Part shown: piece after piece, positions 25,558-39,788 of the stretch | Numbering within the stretch: the stretch's first letter is position 1 | How the letters are laid out: every line of letters begins with the position of its first letter | Origin: Anisakis pegreffii | Taxonomy: Eukaryota; Nematoda; Chromadorea; Rhabditida; Anisakidae | NCBI GenBank assembly: GCA_035041965.1 | Contig: JAPYMA010000634.1 | Location: 62,001 to 126,000, forward strand | DNA length: 64,000 bases | Reading direction: 5' to 3' | The notes under the pieces: model-generated | Told to the model about the DNA's origin: nothing | What the model saw: the letters and a program-made list of their open reading frames with translations, nothing else | Database searches by the model: none | Translations under genes and position numbers: made by a program

Positions 25558-25566
25558 ATTTTGCAG
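25558..25566 (+). promoter_or_regulatory. Possible spliced-leader acceptor
   Basis: An attttgcag acceptor lies 27 nt before the first ATG (25594) of the four-exon gene, and no upstream exon was found. In nematodes this arrangement is typical of SL trans-splicing. An ordinary 5' exon further upstream cannot be excluded. Confidence 0.35.
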
Positions 25567-25593
25567 GAAGAAGGGAGTCGACGGCGTTTTCGG

Positions 25594-27349
25594 ATGAGTT
25601 CAGGAGGACGGAGCGAGAAATTGACAAGGAACGGTGAGGATGAGGAGATATCAGCTCTAGCAATTGCATATCATCAGCATCATCAGATCACTTCATCACA
25701 TCACAACAACAAAACCATTTACCGTGCTGGCACACACTCGTGTTGTGCTGCAGTGGATGGTTATCATCACAGACAATCGTCAAATCACAGCCACAACCGT
25801 TCCGTTCCATTCAGCTCGCACTCCAGACCGATCAAGGTATATACATCTCTTTCTCATCAATCAGTTGCATTGCTATCACTTATTATCTACGATGTGTTTA
25901 TTTGATCTAATTGCTTCAAATTTATCAATACAAATACGTAGGCTGCAAAAAAATAAAATTTTCAAGTGTCCGTTTGTTCTTTTTAAAGAAGACGATTGTT
26001 TGTTCGTTTTGAAGAGATCACATGCGAAATACCATATAGTCACTTTCATTCTTGAACTACAGATATTTGTCGATAAATTGTTTCATTCACCATGAAAGTG
26101 AATTCGGCATGAGCATTCTTTCTAAAGCTGCGTATGAAATTTCAGTCAGTTCGTAGAAACGAGTTAGGTAACGGCAGTAGCATCAACACATCACGACGCC
26201 ATCATCAAACGTCAGAGTACGGTAGCTGTGATCCGTCGCCAAATAATCGTCGGATTTACGACCGAGAGCTGGATGATTCCGAAGTGGATACGTGGAGTTC
26301 AGAACATCTCATTCGAGTAAAATTTAACGTTTTACGCATCGATTTGAAAACGTTCGCTTCCCACACAATAGCTTTCATTATGCGATTTTTAAACTGATAA
26401 GCTTTCGTTTTTAAACTCCTTCGAATAGATGAAACTGAAAAAGAACAATCGACTTCGAATTGATGATTTAAAATTTCATTATTGACTGCCAAAGGCAATA
26501 TTCACTTCAAATTTTAAAGGAATTGAGAATGGAACTTCACGTAGCAAATGATCGTAAAAGCTATTATAAAGATTTATACAAACGAGAACGTCAAGATCGG
26601 CTGAGGGATCGTGAATTACGCGATTTGGTTGAGAAAAAACTTATGGACGATCTAAGAACCAAAGAACTGGAGTGTGCCAATCATATTATACATATTAAAA
26701 AATTGGAGCAGGTGAGACTGGATTTTTTGGAGGAGGCATTGCTGAAATCTATTGCTGTTGTTATTCCTTATATCATGAGTATGGTTGAATTGAGTGGATG
26801 ATGGGGTAGTGGGACGTAAAGAGCACAAAAACGGCATTTGAGAATCGACAATTTGAACTGAAAATTAAATGTGACGATTATCAGGAACTTGAACGGCATT
26901 CAACGTCGATGAGAGAATCAGCTTTTCGAGTTGCGCAACATTACTGCACACCGTCCACGTCGAATACCACATCAACAATGGCTGGTGCGGGAGAGGCACT
27001 TTCAAGTACATCTGAGTTGTTTGCGATTCGAAGTGCATATGAAATGACGAACTGCGAGAGCCGTTGTGAACTGCCCGACGAAACGAAAGTATTCAGACAA
27101 CCTGATGAGCTTTCGTTGGAACTGCCGAGAAATGGTTGTGGCTTAGCAGACTTATCGCTCGTCGTTTCACTGCAGCCAACAAGCATGAACAACCCTTCAT
27201 CACAAGATGCAACCGTTCTCGAGGAAGATAAGCAGTCTGATAATGGATATGGCACCACATCAGAATGTGCTTCTGAAATCAGATCCATTCGTCGTGTCTG
27301 TAGCGACTCACAACTATCATCAATGCGGCGAACAATATTCAGTACATAA
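25594..27349 (+). CDS. Unknown protein with central coiled coil (377 aa)
   Basis: I do not recognise the family. Four exons join in phase 0: 25594-25836 (coding part of an exon starting at 25567), 26146-26316, 26520-26711 and 26822-27349, ending in TAA. Residues 1-138 are polar and His/Ser/Asn-rich (for example AIAYHQHHQITSSHHNN), probably disordered. Residues about 139-235 are highly charged and helical (YKRERQDRLRDRELRDLVEK, then ELKIKCDDYQELERH), predicting a coiled coil. The last 140 residues are Ser/Thr-rich and disordered, with DNGYGTTSECASEIRS near the end. The composition suggests a cytoskeletal or scaffold protein, but that is only inference. It is convergent with dystrophin, 1.9 kb away. 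Confidence 0.7.
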
Positions 27350-29220
27350 TGCTGCCTGCTATCATGTCCATATCTGTGTAGTATAAAGTTATTCTGATTA
27401 TTAGCAGTATTACTACTGCTCGTTATGAGTACCATATAAGTGCTTAGTGCTCAAGCGCTCGGTCCCAGAATTAATTTTTGTCTTTTACTCAAAATGCACA
27501 ACAAACATTCTTATTTCATCTTCATAAAAACCATCTTCCATCACCACTTACCGCTATTAAATTAACTGCTCGCCTATCTGCTCAGCAGCGCTTATAATTT
27601 CATGCTTCAGTCCCTCAACAAGAGATATATCTCCCAATCTGAACCAACAACTTTGCCCATCATGATCACCATTTTCAAATTCTACTAACCCGTCCTCTTC
27701 GTCTCTCCATTTCTTCGTAACTATAATTTTAATTTCTATTATTCAAAAAATATCGTGCCCAACACTTTACAGTATCATGTTCTTGTGTTGTTTTGATTGT
27801 TCATTTCCTCCTTTCTGGTATTCGATGTTTCTAATCTTTTTCTAATATAATGATAAAAGTAATCACACTTGTGCATAATCATCTTAATTAAGCAACTATC
27901 ATCAGATGTACATATTTATCTATTCATTTTGTTGTATAAATAAAAAATTTACACTTACACGATGCCATTCTTCAAACATCAGTGAAAATTTGTATTGTAT
28001 TGTTTTAGAAAAAAACAGTTAGGTTGAATACTGTACTTTTGAAACAGCTTTTAAGAGTCTCAAGTGTCTTTCGAAAATATTTTTGTGAAATGACTTTATT
28101 GTCATTGATGAATCAACAATCCAATTTGAATGTTCATTTTTTCTGAACGCATTTCAATTAAAATCATCACCTTACCAGCGTAAGATTGATTTTGCGACTT
28201 TGAAAAACAATGAAATGAACGCAACATAACGAGGCGTTCACCAAAATATCAGAAAAATATAAATGGATTTTCAAAAAAGAACATAACAATAATAATTATA
28301 ATAATAACAATAATAAATAACATCAACTGAAAGATTCCAGTCGTCGATTGTTGTCATTACGACTGCAGAGCAATTAAGTTTGAGAAAGAAAAATGGTAAA
28401 GTAAAGAAAATTGGTGTTGTGCGATGGAATAAAGCGTTAGCAAAAAACGGTTTATAGCGTAATGAAACTCCGAGTCGAAAGTATGTAATATGAAGAACAA
28501 TCTGCATAACTGATGAATCTCGTTTAATTGAGCATCTGTAAGCACAGTTTGAGCATTGCATAGTTGCGAATAAGGCAAATAAGAACACGCTTATGGAACA
28601 ACAACAACACCAGAACCCTAATGATTACGACCGTACTAATATAATAATCACGCACAAATCTCATAATCAACCCCTTAAAAAAGGTATCAGTCAACAAAAT
28701 CTATCCAGAATAAATTTCAACGGCCTTCCTAATTTCGTCTATATCATTCAAATTCATTCTCAGATTGATTTGATAACTTACATTGCCTAAGGAAGTAAAA
28801 GTATGATGACGCTTGATACCATCGAAAAAGGTGAGCATCATTCCAACAGCGATGAGAATAGAGAGTACGTTTGGATGTTACTGTAAAGCTTCCGTTCAAG
28901 AAGCAAATCAAACAACAACAAAAATGATCGTCATTTTCAGCTGCTGATTAATTCTAATATAATTGGCACCAAATTCAGCTTACAGCACAAAACAAAACAT
29001 TGCGAGGAATAGTTGAGAACGATAATGCAAAGAAGATCAATCAAAATGAACGATGTACATCAGCTGCTATAAAAAGATGTGATAACAATAAATAGCGATA
29101 ATGATTGTAATAACAACGACATACAGATATAAGAAGTATTTACACGCAATAACAACGAGACAGCAAATAAACAATAACCGATCAGTTCACTGCTAGAAAC
29201 AGACAGTAATCAAGCGAAAA
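27350..29220. other. Intergenic region between convergent genes
   Basis: The stretch holds the 3' UTRs of the plus-strand gene and of dystrophin. It contains an AATAAA at 27939-27944 and an AAT-rich tract at about 28283-28320. No gene is supported. Confidence 0.5.
27939..27944 (+). terminator. Candidate poly(A) signal of the 25.6-27.3 kb gene
   Basis: This is an AATAAA inside gttgtataaataaaaaa, about 590 nt past the stop at 27349. Variant signals closer to the stop are possible. Confidence 0.35.
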
Positions 29221-29634
29221 TTAGTGCACCGATATCTCATCATCGTCCTCATCGTTTTGCTCATCATCATTAACCACAGATGCAATCAACGAATGCATTG
29301 CACGTCCCAACTGATCCACGGATGCGATCAATGAATGCATCCGATTCGGATGTGCATCATAGCCTGGCGTTTCTTCATCTTCTCCTGACGCTGTACTCAA
29401 CTCGTGCTCATCACGTCCACCCTCATTCTCTTCGCTGCCTCCAGTGTTGTTTTGCTGCACAAAAAATTAATTCAAATTGCTCTTTTATTGAACGCATTTA
29501 ATGAATCTACCTGTGAAATGACAGTACGAAGCCGTGCCAACTGCACTTCAAGCTGACGATTCTGATCTTCCAATATACGACTCCTTTGCTCGAGTCGTTC
29601 CTTATGCTGTCGCAACAAATGCGCCTAAATGACA

Positions 29635-29731
<97 letters not shown>

Positions 29732-30960
29732 TAATCAATTGAATCACTGATATGAACAATATATGCCGCTTTTTGACGTTAGAAACATTGACGGTAGAAT
29801 AGCATTAAACAAATATTCACTGTGCATCAACAATAGACTACGTTCAATCAAATAACCCACCCCCCTCCCCACACAAAAAACATCAAATCAAAAAATACTC
29901 GTCACTAATAGATAGAACACGAACAATTGAATCACTCAACATTACAATTCGATAGCAAATGTGGTAAAATGAAGACCAACTTCTCGTAATAACTGCTCGT
30001 CAGTAGAGTTCGGAAGTGAGGGCACTGAACGACCGCTTGCCATGCTCAAATTCGCGTTACGAACCGGCGCATGTGTCAGATTTGGTGTTGATCCAACCCC
30101 TTCGAAATTTTTCCTTCTTTCAATTTCTTTCTTCAATTCTCTGGAAGGTCATCAAATTTAGGAATTCTGAAATGACCGATCATTTGCAAAAAATCTTTTC
30201 GACTGATAAAAGAAAGCAACATGGTCATCGCATAATGTGAATGGTTCAATTTCAAGAGCAGACGAAAACCTATTCTCATGTTGTAATTTATGCAGAACTT
30301 GATCCAGTTCTTCTTTATGCATTTGTTCCACTTGTGAGAGCAATTGCAAAGGTGATTTTAGTTCAATACTACCGGGTGGTTCTTCGATTGCATCAACCAC
30401 CACTGGTGCAGCAGGCTCATCCTCGCCACGTGCACGCCATAATCTGTTAAGACTAGTGTTTAATAACGCATATCAACTATTTCAATCACCAAACAATTTT
30501 GCATTAATCATCACCACAATTTAAAACACACCACTTATCAGTTTATTTCGGGATTTTATGAACTCCACCAATCACATTTCAGAAAACTGCTACCTTATAT
30601 TGACTGATTAATTGTAGCAAAATAGAATGGGTGAAAACAATTTCTGATTTGCAACAAGCGAGATAAGACTGAATGCAAACATTTTTTCTCACTACAAAAG
30701 AACAGGACCAGTGGTTAAAAAAACGATAGCGTGAAAAATGATAGATAAGAGTTAACGAATTAGAACCTTTGCGCACAAAGATGCATTTGATTGTGAAGAG
30801 GTTCAGTTAAGGGATTGATTGGCGTAACACCAGTTGTCTCGATTGGAATACCTTCATCAACCGTCTGCACGGGTAAATAACCAATTCGAGTTCTACTCGA
30901 TGATCGCAATTTATTCTTAACAATTATACCGAAATCACGAACATCTTCGCCGGATGTTGT
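29221..30960 (-). other. dys-1: Dystrophin C-terminus: syntrophin/dystrobrevin-binding region
   Basis: Exons: 30767-30960, 30270-30443, 29981-30140, 29511-29624, 29221-29454 (TAA at 29221-29223). [18 protein letters not shown] and [11 protein letters not shown] match the segment after ZZ. Two leucine-rich coiled coils follow ([20 protein letters not shown] and [20 protein letters not shown]), which in dystrophins pair with dystrobrevin. The tail is acidic ([15 protein letters not shown]) and has two copies of MHSLIASV encoded by near-identical 20-bp blocks 42 bp apart (29280-29299, 29322-29341). A TA microsatellite lies in the intron between 29624 and 29981. Confidence 0.95.
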
Positions 30961-33900
30961 CTGCAAATGAAACGCTTCTTCATGCGCGACAACTCAACAA
31001 CTTTATCAATAATACAATGAAGAGTCGTTGAAGTTTTCAGCTAGAACTCTTCAAATGCTCTTGCTGCACACAGTGAATTCTTGGGAGCACAATAATAATA
31101 ATGATAAACTGACCACATTTTCTACTAAATTCAACTGTTGCATTCAAATAATAACGATAAGCGATTGGAACAATCCTCAGGTTATTGGAATACATAGCAC
31201 AAACAAATGCTATTAAATACGCATTTCTACAGACTAAAAAAGTGCACATTTTTCTTTTTTAGATATTGTCAACTTTCAATCAGATTCATCATAAATTTAA
31301 AAAACCTACCGGCAAACAATATTCTTGCATTGGATGTGACAATTTGTGATTTTTTGCTAAACGTTGACTGAAAAAACAATTTTGACAAACGTCAACATTG
31401 AAACATCGCAGGCATCGATAACGCAGACCAATGATCGGAAACATCTTGCAAATATTACACTTTGCCTGAAATCGTTGAATGAAAATGCAATCAGAACAAC
31501 ACTTTGTTTTCGTGAAACGTAAACGCATCTACTTACACCATATATACAAAAACTTGTAATTTCTCCATCTGGATACAACCGTTCAGATCAAATCTAAATC
31601 TTTATAACCTGATGCTTTGCGAATTCAGCGCTAGCCAATCGATGCATAACAGGTAACCACACAATACTCTGCGGTTCTTTCTTTAGCCACGCTAAAAAGT
31701 CGTCCACTGATATTGTGCGCCCAAACTTGATCGTCTCAAAACACGAACGTACCGACGGCTCCACATTTGAGCCACCGAAAGCTGCCGCTTCCCCAAGAAA
31801 TTTTGGAATCTGCAAGCAACAAATTCAATAAGTAATCCGTCAATCTTTAAAGATGATCAGTTGAAACACATAACTCATTTCCTGATCTAATTCATGCTTC
31901 AAATGTTAACGATGATGTGATAATGCAAGGAAGAATTTTTTTAATGTTCATTTTTTGTGATTACTAGGGAATTAATCCCATAGAGAATTCTCGATAAAAG
32001 CGTCAACGATCTGACCAGAAATAATTATCACATGTAACCAACTGCCTGCAAGACTTGTGATAAATTTTCGACTTGATTTCGCATAAGTGAAGAAAAAACT
32101 TTTAAAATTGCTGGAATTGTCAACAATCAAAACAACAACGGCACACGATTCGAATATCACAAATTTCCTCCAAAATTATTCGTCTGCAACGGAATGCTAA
32201 AATCAAGAAAGTTTAAAATGTGAATTAAAATAGATACGTGAATAATATCGTATAGAAGCAATGCGAGACGTTTTTGATCGACTCCTTCACTTGTAGAAAT
32301 CAATGAGTAGAGATCTGTAAAAATAACGATGCAACATTAATCAAAGGCACTGTCATATAACACAAAATGCTAACTGTAAATAGTTCAAATTGAAATTCGA
32401 AGAAAAATGACAAAGTAAAAAATGACATCGAATTAAAAAAGCACTAACATTTGTATTTATCCTCTAAATTTGCGTTACACAGAACGACAAGCGCCACTTT
32501 GAACGAAAACGTACGAAGTGTACCGTCACGTGATCTGTAAATATGCAATCATACGCTTCGAACTTCTCAAATAAAGATGCTGAAGGGATTGAAATTAATT
32601 GAATGCAAACAATACAAAGTAGTGAACACATACGGATCGTAAACGTTGAACATAAAATTGAGAAAAAGATCGACAGCAAGAGGTATGGAACGAATTAAAT
32701 GCGGAAATTTGTCATGTGCTGATTCGAAGAGTGGTACCAAACACATGACAGCATCTTTAACAGCTAGTCGTTGTTCACCCCAAGCCGAATTCAACGACTG
32801 CAACTTAACATCCAACTCTTGTAAACTCAGTAGATCCACTGCAATTAAACATGAGGCAATCACTTGACACATCCAATAAAATATGATGTAATTCGCTCTG
32901 ATACTCAAAATAATTGATCATAAGTGAATGCGACGAATTAAAATAGTAATCAACTAACAACAAAGCCGTTTTTGAATTGCACGCATTTTCATGGCAGTTC
33001 GATAGGCGCTGAATTTTACTTGATTAAAATTGGTCAATTTCTCCATGATTTCAACCATCACTGGATGATCCCACTGCGTCAATTCATTTTCATGACTGAA
33101 AAAACAAAGTGAGTTTGCGATCAATAGATTGGAACTTAGGATAATATGCTGGTGCGATAACAACTGACTTTATGTAATACGGAAGGTGATTAGTCGAAGA
33201 GACAGCACGCTGCCATGGCGGTTGCACGCTGTTCATAAGGAAGTGCTGACTGGACGGTCCAAAATCGGCGATTGCGTGCTCCAAAGCTGCTACACGAACT
33301 TTTACATCTACTTTCAACTTCGAGAATCTTAAAGATATCGATAGTGAATATGTACGAAGAATTAACAAACATCAAGCAAATAACGAACGCACCTTTCATT
33401 TACAGACTTAAGCTGCGCACTAAGTTCAGGTGCGAGATCCACGTCAGATGCGAGCAACTGTCCACTGCAGTCGTTCGCGTCATCGATGTGCATTCGTGTT
33501 CGTGCCAAACACTCTTTCAGATTATCGCTATCGTCCACAGCAGTTGTCAGCTCTTCCAAACGTAACTGAATTTCATTTGATCCGTCACTAATTGAATATT
33601 ATGCATCGCAACGAACCAACTGAACGATTCGACCACTTACTTACCTCTTCAACAGGCTTAACATTCTCCATATTCGATTCCATATTCGACAGAGCAAGTT
33701 GGCATTCGGCAATCGCAGCTGTTAGTTGTTCCATTTTTGCATGTGCATCATCGATGATTCGAGACCAAACGTTGACCTGCTTCTTCAATTCATTCCATTT
33801 CTTCGACAGCTTCTCACTATTAGATTTGATTTGAATACCAACACGTCGTAACTCCGCATTCGAATCCACTGCAATATCGACCTCGACAGACAAGCATTAA

Positions 33901-36900
33901 CAACTGACAAATTCCAGAAAGAAAACATCAACGCAAACGATGGAATTGAATCTTTTTCTCATAGTTCCACTGAATCGCGCAATGAACTATGAAAGTGAAT
34001 GACTGATGAAAATGTGATACGATACGTTGTGTTTCATCACTGGGTGAAGCCAATGCACTTGGCGTGTGCATACGTGGACGCAGGTCGTGCTGCATGAGGT
34101 AGCTGTGTGACAGCGTTATGCACTCGTCAATACTGCGTTGTCTGCGCTCTATTTCGCGTTCGAGGTTCTTAAATTATTCACAACTTCATATTACACGTTA
34201 CAGTTCACTTCACTTCACTCTTTTAGAATGTTCAATTTCAGATACTTTTCAAACGGCTGATATACAAATGAACATAAATTTTACTTTAACAAATTCGTTT
34301 TGCTGTTGTACATGAGCCAACGATCCACCCAAAGGCTGTTCGTCAAGAAGAGCATTACTCTGTGTGTCACACCAATAGATATTCTCAGACAATTGCGAAA
34401 CAAGCCGTTCCCATTCCTCCTGAGCGTTCGTCAATCGTGACCTACAAATTTTTGACGTGTTTTTGATGTTTTTCGACTCTGTGATGATTAATTTCTACCT
34501 AAACAAAGATGGAGAATAATCATTAACCTGATCGCATCTGCTAAACTAGCCAATTTGCGCCATCGCTCACTAACATTCTGCAAACGTTTCCAGAGACGTT
34601 CACGCTCATTAACATCCTCGACACTTCTAACCAATTTCGTACCCATTTGATCAACCGATCGGACAACATCATCATGCGCATCAATCTCAGCACGAATACT
34701 CTACAATTATTCGTATTTCTTTTGGCACATGGAATTTTTATGAACTAAATTAAATCAGCATCAATGATGTGCACAAAAATAAAACAAATCAGCAAATGAA
34801 GATGAACTGAATGAATAACACTAAAATAAATCAACTTTTTCATTGTCGATCCATTCTTTGCGTTTAATCGAATCTTTTAGTGACTGCATATTTGAAGTTG
34901 ATTCATTGAGTGTGCTTAAGCTGGACTCGATGCGATCAAGCCACTGTTCTAATTGCAGTAATGCCGAATGAAAATCACTCCTCGCACGAATCGCTGCTTC
35001 AAGAACAGCGCGTCGAATTCGAATACTGCAAATGAGCAAATTAACTAACAATTTATGCTTCACTCTCCCCTCACTGCCACTGGTGTTGAAAGATGCGTTT
35101 CAGTTCGAATTAAATTTGTCTCAAAGAACTAATTGATTGTTTATCAGCAACATACACTGATTTCGGGTTAGTATTCGGAGAGATGTATTGGGTGAGTGCA
35201 TGACAATTGTAAGTAAATACAAATACAATGAAAACCAGACAGAGATGGTCATGGCAGCGTGTGAAAACAGAGTTGTGCAGAAGAAATGAGCATGATGCAA
35301 CGAACTTATCATTGAATTTACTCCATAAAGTGTTCATTTTCGACGTTGAATGTGACAAATTGTGGCCTTCGTCTGCGCGAAATTCATCCAGCAGCGCATT
35401 ACTTCGAGCGTTCAGTTCAGTCATTTTGTTTCGCATCTCTTCAATACCCTCACTAATTTGTTCTACATCTTTCAATTCGGATCGCAGCGCATCCTCTGTT
35501 AGTTCAGTCACTTTACCACCGTCTGATAACCTGCAAACAAATCATTCAAATACCTTTACCTCCAGAACTATTTAGAATCCGGAACACATTTATATCAAAC
35601 TCGTGATAAAACTGATCTGATGGTGTAGCGAAAGATTAAGCGGAAAATTTTGAGTAACTATGTGGAGCAGAATGTAAATTTCTTAGTCACAGTAAGTAAC
35701 TGAGATTTCTGCAACCTGAACCACAGCAGAATACAAAAATGTGAAACGATTCAAGTAAGACGACATGAATGTATTTAAAAAAGAACTTGCCTCTGCTGAG
35801 CATCATTTAGCCACAATTGCACACTACATCTCAACTGTTCCCAACTTCGGCTTTCATCAACCATTTTGTTCAATTGACATTTACGTCGTTGACACTCATT
35901 TAACACACGAGTCCATTCACCTAACGTTAATTCAGTCTTCTCTCTAACCAGCTCTGAGCCACTTTCATCCAAAATCCGAAGCAATTCCAATTGTCGAATT
36001 CTTAACTGCTCGATGAAGGCCTAAAATAATACAAAGAAAGTGAGATTGCGATAGGCTTGAAAAGGATTCATCATACTGGATGTAAATGAAATGAAAGTAA
36101 CCAATATTCATGACAGAAGATTATTATAGGGTGACGATGGAATTATACATGAATGTGAACAACAAAAATGATCGATCAAAAAATAGTAGTAAGTAAGACT
36201 AGTTCAGTAACAGAACAAACTCTCAGAAACAAGTCTGACATTATTGGCATTAAAGTAAAACGAAAATAAACCGGTTTAGCGCACAATACGCTATCACAAA
36301 CGCACATTCCCTTCATCTCAATAGCAAAAATTTGAAAATAAATGAACCAGAGATTTATTACGGCTAATCATCAGCATATCTAAAGTATGTTCACCTGCAT
36401 CTGATTGACCGAATCACGTATAGCTTGAACATCAATGAGGTCAACGGTTAATGCAGCGTCACGCTCTGTTTCAGCAAGCCAGTGTCGTAACTGCACGATA
36501 CTATTCAACAGCGTATGCTCCTTATGTGAAAGTTGAGGCAGTTGAGGTTGGCACTCATCACCTACCGCAACCACTTCACTTAACGTTCCATATTCACTCA
36601 CTGACTGATCCAATTTCTCATCCATTACGCCGTTGGGTGTTAACGCGCTCTTCGTTTCCGAATCCTCGATCATCGCCTCTTAAATCAACTCAGTTTGGAG
36701 AGATGATCGATTGCGTTATAAAAATCACTATGGTGAACGACGAACCGGACGATGACGAATCCTGAGCGAGTGTTTGTACATCAGCCTTCTCAGAAATTCT
36801 CTGCTTTGCTTTCAGCCACATTCTGAACACGTCTTCGACGAGCTATAATAAACTAACTGACAAAACTAATTCGTATTGCGCACTAACTAAACGCAATGCA

Positions 36901-39697
36901 ATTTATTCAACTGAAACACAATGGTGATTGAATAGAAATATCTCCAATTTCAATAAGAATACCTATCTGAAAATACTAAGATGAACGAAAAAGTAATGAA
37001 TTACAGTTTTTTGGCGATCATCAGGAGGTGGCTCCTCCAAGCAAGCTTTCCTCCAGCGATCCTGAAGTGAAATTGCCAAAGCATCCATTTGATCTTGTCG
37101 AGATCGAACATAATCGAGATCACTCCCAGATGGAACAAAAATTTTCGCGTTTTCAACTCTAAAGATTTGCAATATAAATATTCGAAAACGGACCAATCTT
37201 TGATACACACCAAACATTTTTACCAAATATGACGAGCACTAAACACAAAGTCAACTATTTCACGAAACACTCGTGAAGATTAATCATAAAAGATCGCACA
37301 TTTGTATGGCTTTTTCACATTTATCACAGAACTGCTGAAGAGTTGAAATGTCGATCTGAAATTGCTTAGCCGCATCAACTAGAGCATCCAATTCAGTCTT
37401 GCGTTCTGTCAATATACCTCTGATCTGCAAATATCAAATACCATTAATTGTTCTACATTCATCGATAATCAATGTGTCAATATAATTTATTGAATTACAA
37501 TCGAAATCATCAATCAAGATAAACTCACACTGCTGATGCGTTTACCGAGTTCAGAAACAATCCGCCGAGTGCGATGTTTCGTGGATGGATCGGCGAGCTG
37601 CGCATTCACTAAGCGATCTTTTAAACGTTCAACGTTACGCAAACTTTCACGTTTTGTTTCGTAATCCGAAAGACGTTCCTTTAACGATTGATGAGCGATT
37701 AGAGATGAATAATCGATGCGCGATTAAAGAACTATAAAAGTTTAGAAGCTCACCGCTATCCGATCATTAATTTCCGTGATTACACAACCGTTCAGCGAAT
37801 TTATTGCCGTTGCACACTCGGCTTCTGCTTCATCACACCTTCAATTACTTATTTATGTTTTCATCAGATCGTTTCAGAAGTTATTTTTCTATTCAGGTTA
37901 TGCTCTATGCAACAAAATGTATCATAGCTATCACAATATCAGTACTATAGTATAAGAAGTGCTAGGAATAATTAAAAATTATCAACTACCAAAAATCAAG
38001 CAGTTCGATGAGATTGTTGAGTTCAGACTGATCAGCGAGTCGCTCGTCAAATCTGCGCCTCTTTTCTCTGACCGCATCCTCACACTGCTTCCAACGTTCA
38101 CCCACATCACGCAATCGATCACGAAGAACATCTGCGTGCTCGTCATTCATTTGTGCAATTATTGGCTCAGCCTGAATTATATGACTGCTGATATTTGCTA
38201 CTGATCATCTGGTATTCATGGAGACAGTTCAGGGGAAATGACACGATTCGCTTTAGCTATTATTTATTTCTGATCACGGAATAAATTGAATGAACTTTAA
38301 GTGAGGTGTGTTGAATTTGTGCGAGTGCACGTTGCAATGCATCTTCGAATGAAAGTGACAAAGAGTCGAGTTCATCCAAATCCGGTGACTTATTACGACC
38401 ATGCACATCGTTCAACATCTTATCCAACGCCTTCACCAATTCGTCACTTGTAGCTAGATTCAACTCGAGACTATCCCACGACCGGATCAGTGCATCAACC
38501 TCCCTCAAATTTATTCATTTCACTCTTTCTTTCGCCATCAACTTTATTCATAATCGAGTTCGAATTATTTACTTGCAACGTTGCACACTAGAATAACGGA
38601 GTGCATCCAGTCGTTCTTGCGCCGCTTCGCTCTCCATTAGGTCCATTGTCATTTGTGAATCATCAATGGCATGTTGAACGTGATTTAAGGTTTCAGTCAT
38701 CATCTGAACAAAATTTCATCTGCACTTTAATTTCACTCAATCTTCAGTGGAGCAACTAGGCGATATTTTGTCGGGGAATTAAAGTGCTAAAATTTAAAAA
38801 AGAAACTCGAAGCATTGCTCTATACATAAAATTACTATTTATACCTCAAGTTGTTGTTTTTTGGTGTTCAGATTTGAATATGGGAATGGATCAGATTTCG
38901 AAAGTGCTTCTTCAATTCGATCCATTTCCACATAAATTGACCCTATCGCCTCCAGTTTTTCACCATTATCATCCATTCGTGTCGTTGACTTGCTCACATA
39001 TTCCAAACGAGACCGCTCATCCTCAGTTTCCTGCAAGTGCATATCAATCTACAAAGTAATCATAGTTCCTTGTAGAATGCCATTGTTCGAATGTGAAATT
39101 CTCTGGCTGAACTGCACCTAGGATCAGTTTTTGGGAGGTCCATTTTCCTAACAATAAGGTGAAATGTTATGGTTTGTCACAGAAAATCACTTCCCAAAAA
39201 TTACTCGCCGAAGATCCTTTCGAAAGAATTCGTTCAACTAAAGAAGATGCATAGGTGAAAAGGGCTTATACTGGAGGGAATGCGATGTGTGTTAACATCG
39301 TAATATATGTAAATGGAACAATACGCCATATGAATGAATAAATAATAAACTGTATACATCGCTCTTTCTCAATGGATAATGCATTTAACAATTCATCGAT
39401 ACCGGCTTACCTACCGAATATTCATCATAAACAAACTCAAAAACAAACAAAAACGATTACTTAATCAGAATACACTCTAAGCATTATATCACACTCTGAA
39501 TGACGCCGCCGACAAATAATTCAGTAAACACCACACAAAACAACAACTACAGAGGAAGTATCTTTGTCATATTACGATAGAGCAACGAAGCCTTCAATAG
39601 GAATTACAATAAAATTACACTCATAACGTTACGATGAATGCGTATTGGGTGCGATCAATTAAATTGCTAAACTCATGTGAATTTCTTCACTTTTATA

Positions 39698-39788
<91 letters not shown>

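Larger units (their letters stand above)
21123..25566. other. Gene-poor intergenic DNA
   Basis: The stretch has only short frames without convincing splice signals on either strand. It holds a three-copy tandem repeat at 23959-24045 and CT-rich tracts near 22920-22990 and 23180-23230. It lies upstream of the plus-strand gene at 25594, so its promoter may be here, but I see no defined element. Confidence 0.4.
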
